64,000 bases of DNA, taken from the NCBI RefSeq assembly GCF_963662735.1, contig NZ_OY759744.1:372001-436000 (forward strand), written 5' to 3'. The notes under the pieces were generated by a model. The model was given only the letters and a program-made list of their open reading frames with translations, was not told the DNA's origin and made no database searches. The number at the start of each line of letters is the position of its first letter. The first letter of the stretch is position 1. Positions 41,814 through 51,509 of this stretch are shown here, in pieces. This DNA is from an uncultured Methanoregula sp. (GTDB lineage Archaea > Halobacteriota > Methanomicrobia > Methanomicrobiales > Methanospirillaceae). The position numbers and the translations under genes were made by a program.

Positions 41814-43814
41814 TTACATAACAAAGCTGAGCAACCGGAACGCGATCGCCCCCAATGCAATGGCTAGGCCGGTCTCGAGAGCGGCGATGGCGAGGGCCTG
41901 TTTCCAGCTGAATTCCCGTGCCAGGGCAAGAACCGTGGAGATGCAGGGAGCGTACAGCATGGCCACGAGACCAAAAACAATCAGCTGGACCGGTGTAAGG
42001 ATCGTGGAGAAGATCGTAGTGCCAAAGAGCGCTGCAAGGGCAAGGATGGTCATCTCCTTTCGTATGAAGCCAAAGACGAACACGACACCGGTCAGTGCGG
42101 GAAGGCCAAGGAGAAGAACCGTGATCGGGGAGAGGGCGGTATTGATCGGTTCAAGAAATCCTGCAGCGTACGCAGCAGTGATCGCGATACTGCCGATGAT
42201 GTATGCGGGAAGAACGATCCAGATGAGCGATTTGGTCCGCTGCCAGGTCTGGCCAAGGACAATGGGAACGGAAGGGACATGGTATTCCGGCATCTCCATG
42301 ATCATGCCAACGGATTCCCCGGGGATAAGGCGGAACGCCAGGCGGCCGAGAATCACGATCAGGATTAAATCGATGAGGTAGAGAGCCATTGCCCACCAGA
42401 TGTTCACAAACAGGGCAACAACCCCGAGTATGACAATGGTCCTCGCCGAGCAGGGCACCAGCGTGACAAGGAATGCTGCAAGGAACTTCTGCTTGGGCGA
42501 TTCGATGATCCGGCAGGACAGGCAGGCCGGGACCGTGCACCCGAAGCCAAGAACGAGCGGGATGATAGCCTTGCCGTGAAGGCCCATCCTGTGCATACCC
42601 TGATCAAGCATCAGCGAAAACCGGGTAAGGAAACCGGAATCCTCGATGAGTGCCAGGAAGAGATAGAACGGGATCACATAGGGAAGGATCAGCGTGAGGG
42701 CTGCCACGAACCCGGTCCAGGCACCATTGAAGATAACAGCACCAGCAGAGCCTTTGATCAGCGGCTGGACCGGTGCGATATGGGACAGGAAAGCCGTGAG
42801 GAGATCCGAGAACCAGGCGCCGACAATGAACGTCCAGACAAGAAGCCCACCGATGGTCAGGATCAGGAGGAGATAGCCGAGGACCGGGTGGAGAGCCAGC
42901 CGGTCAATCCGTTCCGTCAGGGATGCCCCGTGCTTGCCGGGAGTGCGGATCTCCATCACTTCGGAGACAAGGCGCTCTGCAACATGGTACCGCTCGCTGC
43001 TCAGGATGGTTGCAGCCGGTTCCCCATGCATCCGTTCCAGTTCCTGCCGGAATGTTTCCGCAGCCGCAACCGCATCCGGGACCAGTTTCTTTGCCTCCCA
43101 AACCGTGTCTGAATCCGATTCCAGCAGTTTGATTGCGGTCCAACGTGGTGGGTAACCCCCGATACCGGAAGGCAGCAGTTCCGTGATCTTCCGGATCCGG
43201 TCTTCCACTTCCTTCCCGTAAGGAAGGGTATGCGGCTTGGGCCGGGTCACAATGGCCGATATGATCGCATCCGAGAGATCGGCAATCCCCTTTCCCTGGA
43301 TCGCAACGGTCGGGACAACCGGGATGCCAAGGAGTGCAGAAAGTTTCCGGATATCGATCGCTATCCCCTTTTTTGTAGCAAGATCCACCTGGTTGACCGC
43401 AAGGATCATAGGGCTTTCGAGTTCGGCGAGCTGGAGCGTAAAGAAAAGGTTCCGTTCAAGAGCTGAGGCATCGACTACGTTGACCACCACATCCGGGCGG
43501 GCGTGGGCGATAAATTCACGGGAAATCTGTTCTTCCGTGGACAGGGTCGTGATAGAATAAATGCCCGGCAGATCGATGACCCGGATCCGCTGGCCGCGGT
43601 ACAGGAGGATCCCCTCGGCCCGTTCAACGGTCTTGCCCGGCCAGTTGCCGATATCCTGGTCAACGCCGGTCAGCTGGTTGAAGGTCGCGCTCTTCCCGAC
43701 ATTTGCATTTCCGGCCAGGGCGACAACATATTCAGCCTTTCGCTCGGGTAAAGAGACCGGGGAATGACAACCGCTGCAGTTTTTGCAGCCCGTCATCCCG
43801 CATTCTCCGCACAT
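41814..43814 (-). CDS. feoB: Ferrous iron transporter FeoB
   Basis: 666 residues. An N-terminal G-domain has G1 GNANVGKS (35-42) and G3 DLPGIYS; the C-terminal half has ~9-11 membrane helices with the Gate motifs (VPACLSCR). Moves Fe2+ into the cell. The unusual part is the N-terminal Cys cluster (MCGECGMTGCKNCSGCH), possibly a metal-binding tail. It overlaps the DtxR-FeoA gene by 22 bp and is co-transcribed. Iron supply matches the heavy Fe-S demand in this window. Confidence 0.95.
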   Translation of the reverse strand: MCGECGMTGCKNCSGCHSPVSLPERKAEYVVALAGNANVGKSATFNQLTGVDQDIGNWPGKTVERAEGILLYRGQRIRVIDLPGIYSITTLSTEEQISREFIAHARPDVVVNVVDASALERNLFFTLQLAELESPMILAVNQVDLATKKGIAIDIRKLSALLGIPVVPTVAIQGKGIADLSDAIISAIVTRPKPHTLPYGKEVEDRIRKITELLPSGIGGYPPRWTAIKLLESDSDTVWEAKKLVPDAVAAAETFRQELERMHGEPAATILSSERYHVAERLVSEVMEIRTPGKHGASLTERIDRLALHPVLGYLLLILTIGGLLVWTFIVGAWFSDLLTAFLSHIAPVQPLIKGSAGAVIFNGAWTGFVAALTLILPYVIPFYLFLALIEDSGFLTRFSLMLDQGMHRMGLHGKAIIPLVLGFGCTVPACLSCRIIESPKQKFLAAFLVTLVPCSARTIVILGVVALFVNIWWAMALYLIDLILIVILGRLAFRLIPGESVGMIMEMPEYHVPSVPIVLGQTWQRTKSLIWIVLPAYIIGSIAITAAYAAGFLEPINTALSPITVLLLGLPALTGVVFVFGFIRKEMTILALAALFGTTIFSTILTPVQLIVFGLVAMLYAPCISTVLALAREFSWKQALAIAALETGLAIALGAIAFRLLSFVM

Positions 43815-44509
43815 GTCGTGACAAAGATGTGGTCGGCAATGCCGTGATCGATGGCGAGCTTTGTCTTCCGCACACCAATCTCGACAGGGCCGAGCAGGGG
43901 GGCTTTCCGGATCAGCTGGATCTCGGTCCTGATGGTAAGCCCCAGATCGGTCAGGCGCTGGACAACACTGTTGTCACCCCGTATGAACGCAATGGTGGCC
44001 TTCTGGCCGGGCACAAGGGAGGTGACGGGTATCAACGGCTCGTCACGGGAGCAGGTGGAAGCAGATTCTTTTCCCGCAAGGCAGGCAGAGCAGCTCTCCA
44101 CCTTCCGGTTGCAGGCTTCGATCAGGCTGCCGTGGGGACACCGGGCCGGGGCTTTCAACAGCTTGCAGAGGGCACATTCGGTCTCATCGGAGAGCGTGTG
44201 CTCCATTTTACAGGCCTCGTCATGGACATGCTCCCGGTTGATGTGAAGGACATCAGTCAGGAACACTTCAAGAAGACGGTGGCGGCGTTTGACCTTCTGC
44301 GCCATCTCCCGGCCCAAATCCGTCAGGGTTGCTCCTTTGTACGGTTCGTAATGGACAAACCCTTTTTCAGAGAGCACCTGGAGCGCCTCGGTGACACTGG
44401 CTGGTGCAACTTTCAGGCATTTCGCAATCGCGGATGTCTTGGCTATCCCGTCCTTGGCCTCGATATCCAGGATGCTTTCAAGATATTCTTCCAGCTGCTC
44501 TGAGGTCAT
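43793..44509 (-). CDS. DtxR-type metal regulator fused to FeoA
   Basis: 238 residues. N-terminal winged HTH (IAKTSAIAKCLKVAPASVTE) and dimerisation/metal-binding helices (HRLLEVFLTDVLHINREHVHDEACKMEH) belong to DtxR/MntR. A Cys-rich linker follows (CALCKLLKAPARC, CSACLAG). The C-terminal ~75 residues are FeoA-like (LVPGQKATIAFI, RLTDLGLTIRTE). It would sense Fe2+ and repress its own operon with feoB. Two palindromes matching DtxR-type sites precede it. Starts at ATG 44509. Confidence 0.9.
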   Translation of the reverse strand: MTSEQLEEYLESILDIEAKDGIAKTSAIAKCLKVAPASVTEALQVLSEKGFVHYEPYKGATLTDLGREMAQKVKRRHRLLEVFLTDVLHINREHVHDEACKMEHTLSDETECALCKLLKAPARCPHGSLIEACNRKVESCSACLAGKESASTCSRDEPLIPVTSLVPGQKATIAFIRGDNSVVQRLTDLGLTIRTEIQLIRKAPLLGPVEIGVRKTKLAIDHGIADHIFVTTCAENAG

Positions 44510-44519
44510 TGTGTTAAGT

Positions 44520-44535
44520 TTTAGGCAACCCTAAA
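44520..44535. promoter_or_regulatory. DtxR-type operator 1 of the feo operon
   Basis: TTTAGG-CAAC-CCTAAA, a perfect 6+4+6 palindrome, 11 bp upstream of the DtxR-FeoA start. It overlies the predicted transcription start. Confidence 0.7.
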
Positions 44536-44543
44536 TAAATACA

Positions 44544-44559
44544 TTTCGGGATTCCTAAA
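44544..44559. promoter_or_regulatory. DtxR-type operator 2 of the feo operon
   Basis: TTTCGG-GATT-CCTAAA, same spacing with one arm mismatch, centred 24 bp from site 1. An AT-rich TATA-like stretch (about 44536-44547 on the minus strand) lies between them, so both can block the promoter. Confidence 0.6.
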
Positions 44560-44710
44560 TTTCGGGAGCGTTTTGGGGAGATCTCCGTATCGGATAACAG
44601 ACCGGAAAAAGACCAGAAAGACCAGCCGCAATAAAGACCGTCACGACAACGACGGGGGATTTGGAGATAGGAGAGATTATAAGCCTTCTCAAGAAATGAT
44701 CAAGCGATAA

Positions 44711-45418
44711 ATGTACTGTTATAAAACAGGAATCGAACAGATCGATACCGTATGCGGCGGATTTGAGGCCGGGACCAATATCCTTATCCTTGCACCCCCG
44801 ATGAGCTATGCGGATCAGCTCGCCTATGCTCTCATAAAACCGCTGCAGGGTGAATTTTCCATTGTCCTCTCCACGAACGAGCGTGCATCCGAAGTGGTGG
44901 ACTTTTTTAAAGTTGCAGGGGCCGACAAGCGGTTCGTCGGGGTGATCGATGCCATCACGAAGAGTTCTACCCCGAGCATTGCTGATACAACCCGGCTGAT
45001 GTTTGTCTCAAGCCCTACCGATCTCACCGGCATTGGGATCAAGTTCTCCAACATGATAGAGACCATCTTCGAAGGGGACTTCTCCGAGGGGGAGGCAGGC
45101 CTCTTTCCCCCGCCGGTCCGTTTTTGCGTGAACTCGATCTCGACCCTCCTCATGTACCGGAGGCTCGAAGTACTCTACCAGTTCCTCCACGTCCTGACGG
45201 CAAAACTCAAGAAGATCGAAGGGGTCGGCATTTACCTCCTCAACAGCGAGTCGTTTGATGAAAAAACGCTCTCGCTAATCAAGCAGCTGATGAACTGCGT
45301 CATCGAAGTGAAGATGGAGCAGAACATCACGTATCTCCGGGTCATGGGTATCCGGGGGGTCAGCGGGGACTGGCTCAAGTTCACGGTCACCAAGGGACAG
45401 GTGACCATTCTTCCATGA
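44711..45418 (+). CDS. Degenerate KaiC/RecA-like protein without Walker A
   Basis: 235 residues. The start MYCYKTGIEQIDTVCGGFEAG is KaiC-like, but the nucleotide loop reads ILILAPPMSYADQ instead of GxxxxGKT, so ATP binding is doubtful. VRFCVNSISTLLMYR and the C-terminal SGDWLKFTVTKG fit the archaeal KaiC-like family. The next gene overlaps by 4 bp and has a similar N-terminal domain, so they probably form a heteromer. A TATA (TTATAAG at 44678-44684) gives a near-leaderless transcript. Confidence 0.72.
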   Translation: MYCYKTGIEQIDTVCGGFEAGTNILILAPPMSYADQLAYALIKPLQGEFSIVLSTNERASEVVDFFKVAGADKRFVGVIDAITKSSTPSIADTTRLMFVSSPTDLTGIGIKFSNMIETIFEGDFSEGEAGLFPPPVRFCVNSISTLLMYRRLEVLYQFLHVLTAKLKKIEGVGIYLLNSESFDEKTLSLIKQLMNCVIEVKMEQNITYLRVMGIRGVSGDWLKFTVTKGQVTILP

Positions 45419-46575
45419 TTTCAACCGGGATAAATGCACTGGATGAGATGCTGGGGGGAGGAATCCCCGGGGGCAACAGGGTACTCTACAGCATGGAACC
45501 CGGGGTCGACGGCCAGCTCTTCATGATCTCCACCCTTTCCGCAGCACTGAAAAAAGGGCTGACCTGCCTCGTCATCCTGCCCAATACCACGGTCGATGCT
45601 TTCCGTCACGATGCAATCGCCATGCAGGTTGACAAAAAAAACCTCTGCTCGGACAAACTGATATTCATCGATGCGATTGACCGGGAAAGGATCCAGAAAG
45701 GTGCGGTATCACGGGATGAAAAAGCCCGGGACTGGAAGGCCCGGATCCAGAAAGTCTGCCGGGACAACCGGATCGATGTTATCTTTGCCTATTTTGATCT
45801 CCTGTACGAAGAGTTCGGACTCGAAACAGGTCTCAGTATCCTTGAATCGGCCCGGCAGAAGAGAACAACACTCATCCTGGAGCACCTCAATCTCGAAGGA
45901 GCACCCATTATCCAGCGGTTTATCAGGGAACATTCATTCGACCTTGTCCTGACGATCCGGTCTTCCTTCCACCCCCTCCCCCAGTTCAGTTACTTTACCC
46001 TCCTCCATGCATCATGGGCACCGCTTCCCGTCCGGTCGATCCCCTTTTCCATCAACGAAGGAAAAGTTGTCCCGTACATCCCCAAGATTGTCGTGACCGG
46101 CCCGGAAAACTCAGGCAAATCAACGTTCGTATCCCATGCATCCGTAGCGGGACAGGAGCAGGCCCGGGCCGGTGCGAGTGGCGGGACGACAACCGTGACC
46201 ATGGACTTCGGACGGCTGTACTGGAAAAATTTTGATATCACGCTTTACGGGACCCCCGGATGCCAGGAGTTCGATCCCCAGATCCTGCCCACGCTCCGGC
46301 ATGCCATGGGCGTCGTGATCGTGATCGATGCCACCGATCCCGGCATGCTCCCGCGGGCGAACTATCTTGCCGGGCTTGTCACAAAGCAGCGGATTCCGTT
46401 TGTGATTGCTGCGAACCGGAAGGATCAGCCGGACCCCATAACGGAGAGAGAGATCCGCACATCACTCGCACTCCCCCGCGAGATTCCGCTGTATTTTATT
46501 TCTGCAGATAACAGGGAGGATGTCCGCAGGGTCCTTGAATCACTGGTCGATTATATAACCCGGATTTCTTCCTGA
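45415..46575 (+). CDS. KaiC-like domain fused to a small GTPase domain
   Basis: 386 residues. N-terminal ~215 residues are KaiC/RecA-like (GINALDEMLGGGIPGG) but the Walker A site is VLYSMEPGVDGQLF, lacking GKT. From ~222 a Ras-like GTPase follows: G1 VVTGPENSGKST (229-236 is GPENSGKS), switch Thr near 257-260, G3 YGTPGCQEF (278-282) and G4 NRKD (334-337), close to MglA/SRP-receptor-beta-type GTPases (COG2229). So the active nucleotide site is the GTPase. The gene overlaps the degenerate KaiC gene upstream. Possible role in spatial organisation or signalling; this is inference. Confidence 0.78.
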   Translation: MISTGINALDEMLGGGIPGGNRVLYSMEPGVDGQLFMISTLSAALKKGLTCLVILPNTTVDAFRHDAIAMQVDKKNLCSDKLIFIDAIDRERIQKGAVSRDEKARDWKARIQKVCRDNRIDVIFAYFDLLYEEFGLETGLSILESARQKRTTLILEHLNLEGAPIIQRFIREHSFDLVLTIRSSFHPLPQFSYFTLLHASWAPLPVRSIPFSINEGKVVPYIPKIVVTGPENSGKSTFVSHASVAGQEQARAGASGGTTTVTMDFGRLYWKNFDITLYGTPGCQEFDPQILPTLRHAMGVVIVIDATDPGMLPRANYLAGLVTKQRIPFVIAANRKDQPDPITEREIRTSLALPREIPLYFISADNREDVRRVLESLVDYITRISS

Positions 46576-46630
46576 GGGGTACAGACAGAATGCAGGGATT
46601 GTTGGATAACAGCATAACGACGGTGCGCCC

Positions 46631-47380
46631 ATGCTGACATTTGTTGGCCTCGGGCTTTTCGATAAGACTGATATTTCGGAGAAAGGACTCCGGTGCATCA
46701 GGGATGCTGACCACGTATTCCTTGAATGTTATACGTCGCTTCTCATGGGATCGTCGCGGGAAGACCTGGAGGCATATTACGGGAAACCGGTGCACCCCCT
46801 TTTCCGGGAAGACGTTGAACAACACCCTGATGAACTGCTCAGGCTTGCACAGGATGGCAATGTGGCGTTCCTGTGTGCCGGCGATCCCATGGTCTCCACA
46901 ACGCATGCAGACCTGCGGATGCGGGCAGGCTCCCGGGGCATCAGGACGGCCATCATCCACGCGGCCTCCATCTCCAGTGCTGTCTGCGGGCTTTCCGGGC
47001 TCCAGAACTACCGGTTCGGGAAATCCTGCTCCCTCCCCTTCCCGCAGAAGAACTGGTTCCCGACAACCCCGTTTGACGTGGTTGAAAAAAACCTGGCACA
47101 GAACCTGCACACCATCGTGTATCTCGATATCCAGAACGAGCGGTACATGACGGTTCCGGAGGCGGTAACCCTGCTCGATCAGATGGCTGCACAAAAGGGG
47201 ACCGCAATTCCCCTCTATGTCGGAATCGCCCGGGCTGGATCGGATAATCCCATAGTCCTGGCCGGGACGGGAAGCATCCTTGCAGCAGCAGAGTTCGGCC
47301 CGCCACTCCATATCCTCATAGTGCCTGCGGAGCTCCATGATATGGAGCGGGAGTACCTGGAGATGTTTGCAGGCTTATGA
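46631..47380 (+). CDS. dphB: Diphthine synthase
   Basis: 249 residues; SAM-dependent methylation of the modified His in elongation factor 2. Family features: [15 protein letters not shown] at the start, [29 protein letters not shown] and the [12 protein letters not shown] segment. Overlaps a DUF357 gene by 4 bp, a pairing seen in methanogens. Confidence 0.94.
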   Translation: MLTFVGLGLFDKTDISEKGLRCIRDADHVFLECYTSLLMGSSREDLEAYYGKPVHPLFREDVEQHPDELLRLAQDGNVAFLCAGDPMVSTTHADLRMRAGSRGIRTAIIHAASISSAVCGLSGLQNYRFGKSCSLPFPQKNWFPTTPFDVVEKNLAQNLHTIVYLDIQNERYMTVPEAVTLLDQMAAQKGTAIPLYVGIARAGSDNPIVLAGTGSILAAAEFGPPLHILIVPAELHDMEREYLEMFAGL

Positions 47381-47955
47381 AGATCGAACAATGCCAGGCA
47401 ATTCTTGCAGAATCCATTTCGCTCTGCCAGGTTACCGGGCCTCCTGGTACCCCCCTCGGCCGGACGGGCGAAGCGGTCCTGCTGATGGCCAGGTCCTACG
47501 AGAGCGATGGCAGGGGATTTTCAGAAGGGGGCGACCCCGTCAATGCCCTCGCCAGTTACTGGTACGCTTCCGGGTGGCTGCATTTCGGCATCGCATACGG
47601 TCTCCTTTCCTGCAGGGGAAACGCCCTCCCCTGCATATTCACGGGATCTTTTGAGCGGATTTCTGCCGAAAACAGGGAAAAACTCGCAGAAAAAACCGGC
47701 CGTTATGCCCGGTTGCTCGATACCGCCCGGTCATCCGTAGAATGTGCCCCGGATCCATCCACGCCGGGCCATGCGTTTGCCGGAAGGGTGCTGTGCATTG
47801 CAGGAACGTATGCGGGCTACGGGAAGCTGTGCAGGGAGAGTGATACCACAGAAAAAGCCCTTGCCTGTTTCAGCTACGGGCACGGGTGGCTGGATGCCGG
47901 AGTTACGGCCGGGCTCTTTTCAGTCACGGCCAACCGCGATATCTTTACAGTATAA
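47377..47955 (+). CDS. DUF357 protein
   Basis: 192 residues, all helical. It contains [24 protein letters not shown] and [13 protein letters not shown], the DUF357 core, and a second helical part with [14 protein letters not shown] resembling the first, so it may be an internal duplication. Function unknown. Starts inside the stop of dphB. Confidence 0.82.
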   Translation: MKIEQCQAILAESISLCQVTGPPGTPLGRTGEAVLLMARSYESDGRGFSEGGDPVNALASYWYASGWLHFGIAYGLLSCRGNALPCIFTGSFERISAENREKLAEKTGRYARLLDTARSSVECAPDPSTPGHAFAGRVLCIAGTYAGYGKLCRESDTTEKALACFSYGHGWLDAGVTAGLFSVTANRDIFTV

Positions 47956-48069
47956 TTTCCTGCAGTAAAACCGCGGATTCTTCGTTATAAAAACGTTTAT
48001 ACTATGCCCAATAATGTGTAAAGGTAATATACCGGCGTAGCAGCTGCTCGTTTTCAGTGTAGGAGAATC

Positions 48070-49092
48070 ATGGAGAAGTCGCAGGTCAAATGGCTCTACA
48101 TTTCTGTCGCGTTTTCACTTGCAGTTCTCATAATTATCCTCTACTTCACCATCAATGAAAATACCCTCTCCTATCTCCAGAAGATCAACCCCTGGTTCCT
48201 CCTCCTTGCATTCCTCACCCATGTCCTGACCATGTGTTTCTGGGCAATGCGGGTGAAGAAGATGTCGGGGTCTCTCGGGTACCGGATCGGGTTCTTCTAC
48301 AGCCTCAATCTCGTTTTTGCAAACCTGCTCGCCGCTGCCGTCACCCCGGCCCAGACCGGGGGGGAACCGGTCAGGATCCACGAGCTCTACAAGGCCAATG
48401 TCCCCATCGGGGATGCAACCGCAGTCGTCATCATGGAGCGGGTGCTTGACGGTATCGCCCTTGCAGCCCTTGCCGCATTCTCCATGATCGTCCTGACCGA
48501 ACAATGGAAGAGCCTCGGTGCAATCTCGGAGATCATGGTCTACGTTACCTGGGTCTTCGTTGCCGGGTGTCTCTTCCTCTTCTATCTCGCAATCAGGAGA
48601 CCGGATGTCATAAAGCGGGTCGTGAACCGGTGTGCACGCTTCTTTACCAAGAAGTGGGAGGAAGCCAAGGTCGATGAACTCCTGATCCGGGCAGACAAGG
48701 AGATCGACAACTTCCAGCAGTCCGTGGTCAAGTTCGTGAGGAGTGCCAAGGGAGGGCTTCTCTGGGGCATGCTCTTTACCCTGCTCTACTGGGTATCGGA
48801 GATCGTGACCGCCTCGCTCATTCTCGTGGGGCTCGGCCAGCCACCCCTTATCCTTGAATCATTCGTAATCCAGCTCATCCTCGCCATCCTGATGATGATC
48901 CCGCTCACGCCGGGCAGTTCAGGTATTGCGGAACTCGGGGCTACTTCCATGTATGCCCTCTTCATCCCGGCCTCGATTGTCGGCATCTTTGTCGTTATCT
49001 GGCGGATCGTCCTCTATTACTTCAATATCGCGCTCGGCGTCCTCTCGAGCATCATAATCGTGCGCAGGGAAGCAAAAAAAGCAGCAGAATAA
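48070..49092 (+). CDS. Flippase-like/UPF0104 integral membrane protein
   Basis: 340 residues with about 8 transmembrane helices (starting VAFSLAVLIIILYFTI). It contains AAAVTPAQTGGEPVRIHELYK and ERVLDGIALAAL, typical of the lysylphosphatidylglycerol synthase TM/AglD-like family. A role in lipid-linked transfer is possible. TATA (TTTATAC) at about 47995 and ribosome site TAGGAGAATC precede ATG 48070. Monocistronic. Confidence 0.85.
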   Translation: MEKSQVKWLYISVAFSLAVLIIILYFTINENTLSYLQKINPWFLLLAFLTHVLTMCFWAMRVKKMSGSLGYRIGFFYSLNLVFANLLAAAVTPAQTGGEPVRIHELYKANVPIGDATAVVIMERVLDGIALAALAAFSMIVLTEQWKSLGAISEIMVYVTWVFVAGCLFLFYLAIRRPDVIKRVVNRCARFFTKKWEEAKVDELLIRADKEIDNFQQSVVKFVRSAKGGLLWGMLFTLLYWVSEIVTASLILVGLGQPPLILESFVIQLILAILMMIPLTPGSSGIAELGATSMYALFIPASIVGIFVVIWRIVLYYFNIALGVLSSIIIVRREAKKAAE

Positions 49093-49170
49093 CCGGAAAA
49101 CTCCTGTTCCATCATTGCAGTCCTGCCACCTGAACTCTTATCATTAAGAACGTCAATCACTGTGCACGGC

Positions 49171-49626
49171 ATGACGCAGGTCAGGTGCGAAGTCAAGGGG
49201 GTGTTTGTCGCCATGGGCGAGGCGTCAACGGTGCCCCTGGTGGTGCTCTCCGATGGCAGCGACCGCATGCTGCCCATTTTTATCGGCATCTGGGAAGCCA
49301 TCTCCATCAACAGCGCAAAGAACCGGGAGGTACTTCCCCGGCCGTTCACTCATGACCTCTTCTTGGATCTCTGCGGGAAATTTTCCATCACGTTCCGGTT
49401 CCTGCAGATCGATTCCCTGGAAGACGGGGTATATTATGCCCAGCTGGTCTTTGCCCGGGATCAGCACGAAGAATACCTGGACTGCCGGCCAAGCGACGGG
49501 ATAGCACTGGCCCTTCGCGGGGATGTCCCCATCTTTGTCGATGAATCGGTACTCGCCGCAGCAGGGCAGACCGCAGAGGATTTGCCCGCTATCGTGGATC
49601 TCACGACATTCCTGCAGAATAAATAA
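49171..49626 (+). CDS. DUF151 (bifunctional nuclease-family) protein
   Basis: 151 residues with VPLVVLSDGSDRMLPIFIG-like core (STVPLVVLSDGSDRMLP) and DCRPSDGIALALR, the DUF151 signature. ATG 49171 chosen; GTG 49162 would add three residues. Function in archaea unclear. Convergent with hisE. Confidence 0.88.
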   Translation: MTQVRCEVKGVFVAMGEASTVPLVVLSDGSDRMLPIFIGIWEAISINSAKNREVLPRPFTHDLFLDLCGKFSITFRFLQIDSLEDGVYYAQLVFARDQHEEYLDCRPSDGIALALRGDVPIFVDESVLAAAGQTAEDLPAIVDLTTFLQNK

Positions 49627-49634
49627 AAAAAAGG

Positions 49635-49937
49635 TTATTTGCGGCGGTTCCCGAGTTCCTGCATAACGTCGGCAAGGTCCGCATCCGCGGCCCGCAGGGC
49701 GACAAGCAGGTGGAAGAGAAGATCCGCAGTTTCCTCGACCGTGCGTTCGTTCACCCCGTTCTTCACCGCGAGGATGAACTCGGTCGACTCCTCGCCGACT
49801 TTTTCGAGCACCTTGTCGATGCCTTTTTTGTCGTTCAGGAGACGTGAGGTATAGGACTCTTCAGTCGGGTGTGCCGCCCGCTCGCAGATGACGTCCCAGA
49901 TCTCAGCAATCACGCCTGGATCAACTGGTGCGGTCAT
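49635..49937 (-). CDS. hisE: Phosphoribosyl-ATP pyrophosphatase HisE
   Basis: 100 residues; hydrolyses phosphoribosyl-ATP in histidine synthesis. MazG-like motif: KVGEESTEFILAVKN and EETADLLFHLLVAL, with the expected Glu/Asp ligands for Mg2+. Starts 4 bp into the NusA-like stop, so the two are co-transcribed though unrelated in function. Confidence 0.94.
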   Translation of the reverse strand: MTAPVDPGVIAEIWDVICERAAHPTEESYTSRLLNDKKGIDKVLEKVGEESTEFILAVKNGVNERTVEETADLLFHLLVALRAADADLADVMQELGNRRK

Positions 49938-50374
49938 GATGCCACCTGCAGGAGAAGGACTTCGCCCACTTCAAGGCCAAAAAACCGCCGGCAGAGTATG
50001 CGCGCTTTCTCAATATTGCAGCCGGCCTTCCCGATAGCGATACCAAGGTCGGTCCGCTGCCGGACGAGAACATTCACCGGCCCTTCCGCGGTACGATCAA
50101 TGCCCACGACTTCCGCCGGCTTGAAGATATTGGCAATAAAAGCGTCAGGGGTTTCATCGTACTCCACCATCTCGATGCGTTTTCCAAGCACGTTCTGGAG
50201 ACGCCGGATATTCTCCCCTTTCTTCCCGATGGCAAGACCCATGTCACCCGGCCGGATCACGTAGATGACCCGGTCGAACCGGTCGTCGATCACGCAGTCG
50301 AGGGCTGTCGATTTGGTCAGGATCCGCAACTCTTCGATGTACCTTCGCTCTTTAAAGCCGATATTTCGTTCCAT
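49934..50374 (-). CDS. nusA: Archaeal NusA-like KH-domain protein
   Basis: 146 residues with two KH domains: GLAIGKKGENIRRLQNVLG and GIAIGKAGCNIEKARIL, each with the GxxG RNA loop. Archaeal NusA lacks the N- and C-terminal bacterial domains and is thought to act in transcription termination. Here it is separated from the usual RNA polymerase and ribosomal genes. Confidence 0.93.
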   Translation of the reverse strand: MERNIGFKERRYIEELRILTKSTALDCVIDDRFDRVIYVIRPGDMGLAIGKKGENIRRLQNVLGKRIEMVEYDETPDAFIANIFKPAEVVGIDRTAEGPVNVLVRQRTDLGIAIGKAGCNIEKARILCRRFFGLEVGEVLLLQVAS

Positions 50375-50524
50375 CTGAAAATCAATCCTATTGTATCCGC
50401 AGTTTTGTGATATTCGAAATTTTGATACAGGTATTTTAGCCGGTACTTCCGGATGCTGTGCGGTGATTTAAGAAACTATCACACGCTGCATAGGTAAAAA
50501 AGTTGTGAAAGAGGGGTTGAATAG

Positions 50525-51262
50525 TTATCGGATGGTATACGTGATGGTAACGGTGGCAGTGACCGTCACGTCGCCGGGCTGGATCGGGGTCGGAGCTGCT
50601 GCCGTTTTCATCCCGACACCGGCATCGAGACTGTAGTTCTGGTAAAGGACGGGTGAATACCCGGCACCGATATCAGCGTTCTGCACACCCGTGATGTTCG
50701 TTCCCATGGCTGCTGCTACCGTATCAGCGTCGGACCGTGCGCGGACAACCGCTTTCTGGAGGGCCTGGGTCCGGAGAACCTGGGACTGCTCATCGGAGAG
50801 CATGAACTGGATGGAGTCAGCCTGGTTGATACCGTTTGCTACCGCGATATCGATGACGTCCCCGGTCTTGCTCACATCATGGAGCGTGACAGTCAGGGTG
50901 TTGGTTACACGGTAGGTCTTCACTTTCTGGTCGAAGAGGGCCTTGGAGGTATCATCGTACACCGGGTAGATGTTGTAGCCGGTGGTCTTGAGTGCGTCAC
51001 GGGGGATGCCGGCGCTCACGAGGGCATTAATCACGTTGTTCATCTTCTGGGCATTGTCGGCCTGGGCAACCTTTACATCGGCATTCTCGGTCTGGACCGA
51101 GAAGGTAACCTGCGCCCGGTCCGGGGTGCCAAGGATGGTACCGGTACCGGTGGCATGGATCACGTGGTCGTTAACCGTGGAATCAGCTGCTGCTGCGCAG
51201 CCGACAAGGGCCATCGCGATGACCGCGACAGCAACCATACAGAGAGAGAGTCTTCGTATCAT
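50525..51262 (-). CDS. SIMPL-domain (DUF541) secreted protein
   Basis: 245 residues: signal peptide with a possible lipobox (ALVGCAAAADS, Cys22), then SIMPL core (HATGTGTILGTPDRAQV, KTTGYNIYPVYDD, ARSDADTVAAAMG). Role unknown; related to bacterial stress-induced proteins. It is monocistronic. Confidence 0.9.
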   Translation of the reverse strand: MIRRLSLCMVAVAVIAMALVGCAAAADSTVNDHVIHATGTGTILGTPDRAQVTFSVQTENADVKVAQADNAQKMNNVINALVSAGIPRDALKTTGYNIYPVYDDTSKALFDQKVKTYRVTNTLTVTLHDVSKTGDVIDIAVANGINQADSIQFMLSDEQSQVLRTQALQKAVVRARSDADTVAAAMGTNITGVQNADIGAGYSPVLYQNYSLDAGVGMKTAAAPTPIQPGDVTVTATVTITYTIR

Positions 51263-51509
51263 AGTTTGTCACAGGATGTTGCATGGAAAGGGGATTAAAG
51301 ATTACTTTGACTGCGAAAAAACTGGCAGTTACCGGAAAAAACCATGCCGGAGCAGGAACATGAGCCAAAACGTGCGGCATGACTGCCGATCACCGGGTTC
51401 CGGCCGATCCGGGCATGACCCTCCATTAAGTGCACCAGAATATAAAGGGGCCGGCACAGTCCCCCAAACAACAATATGAGATAACACGAATAGTGTACGC
51501 GACCAGAGC

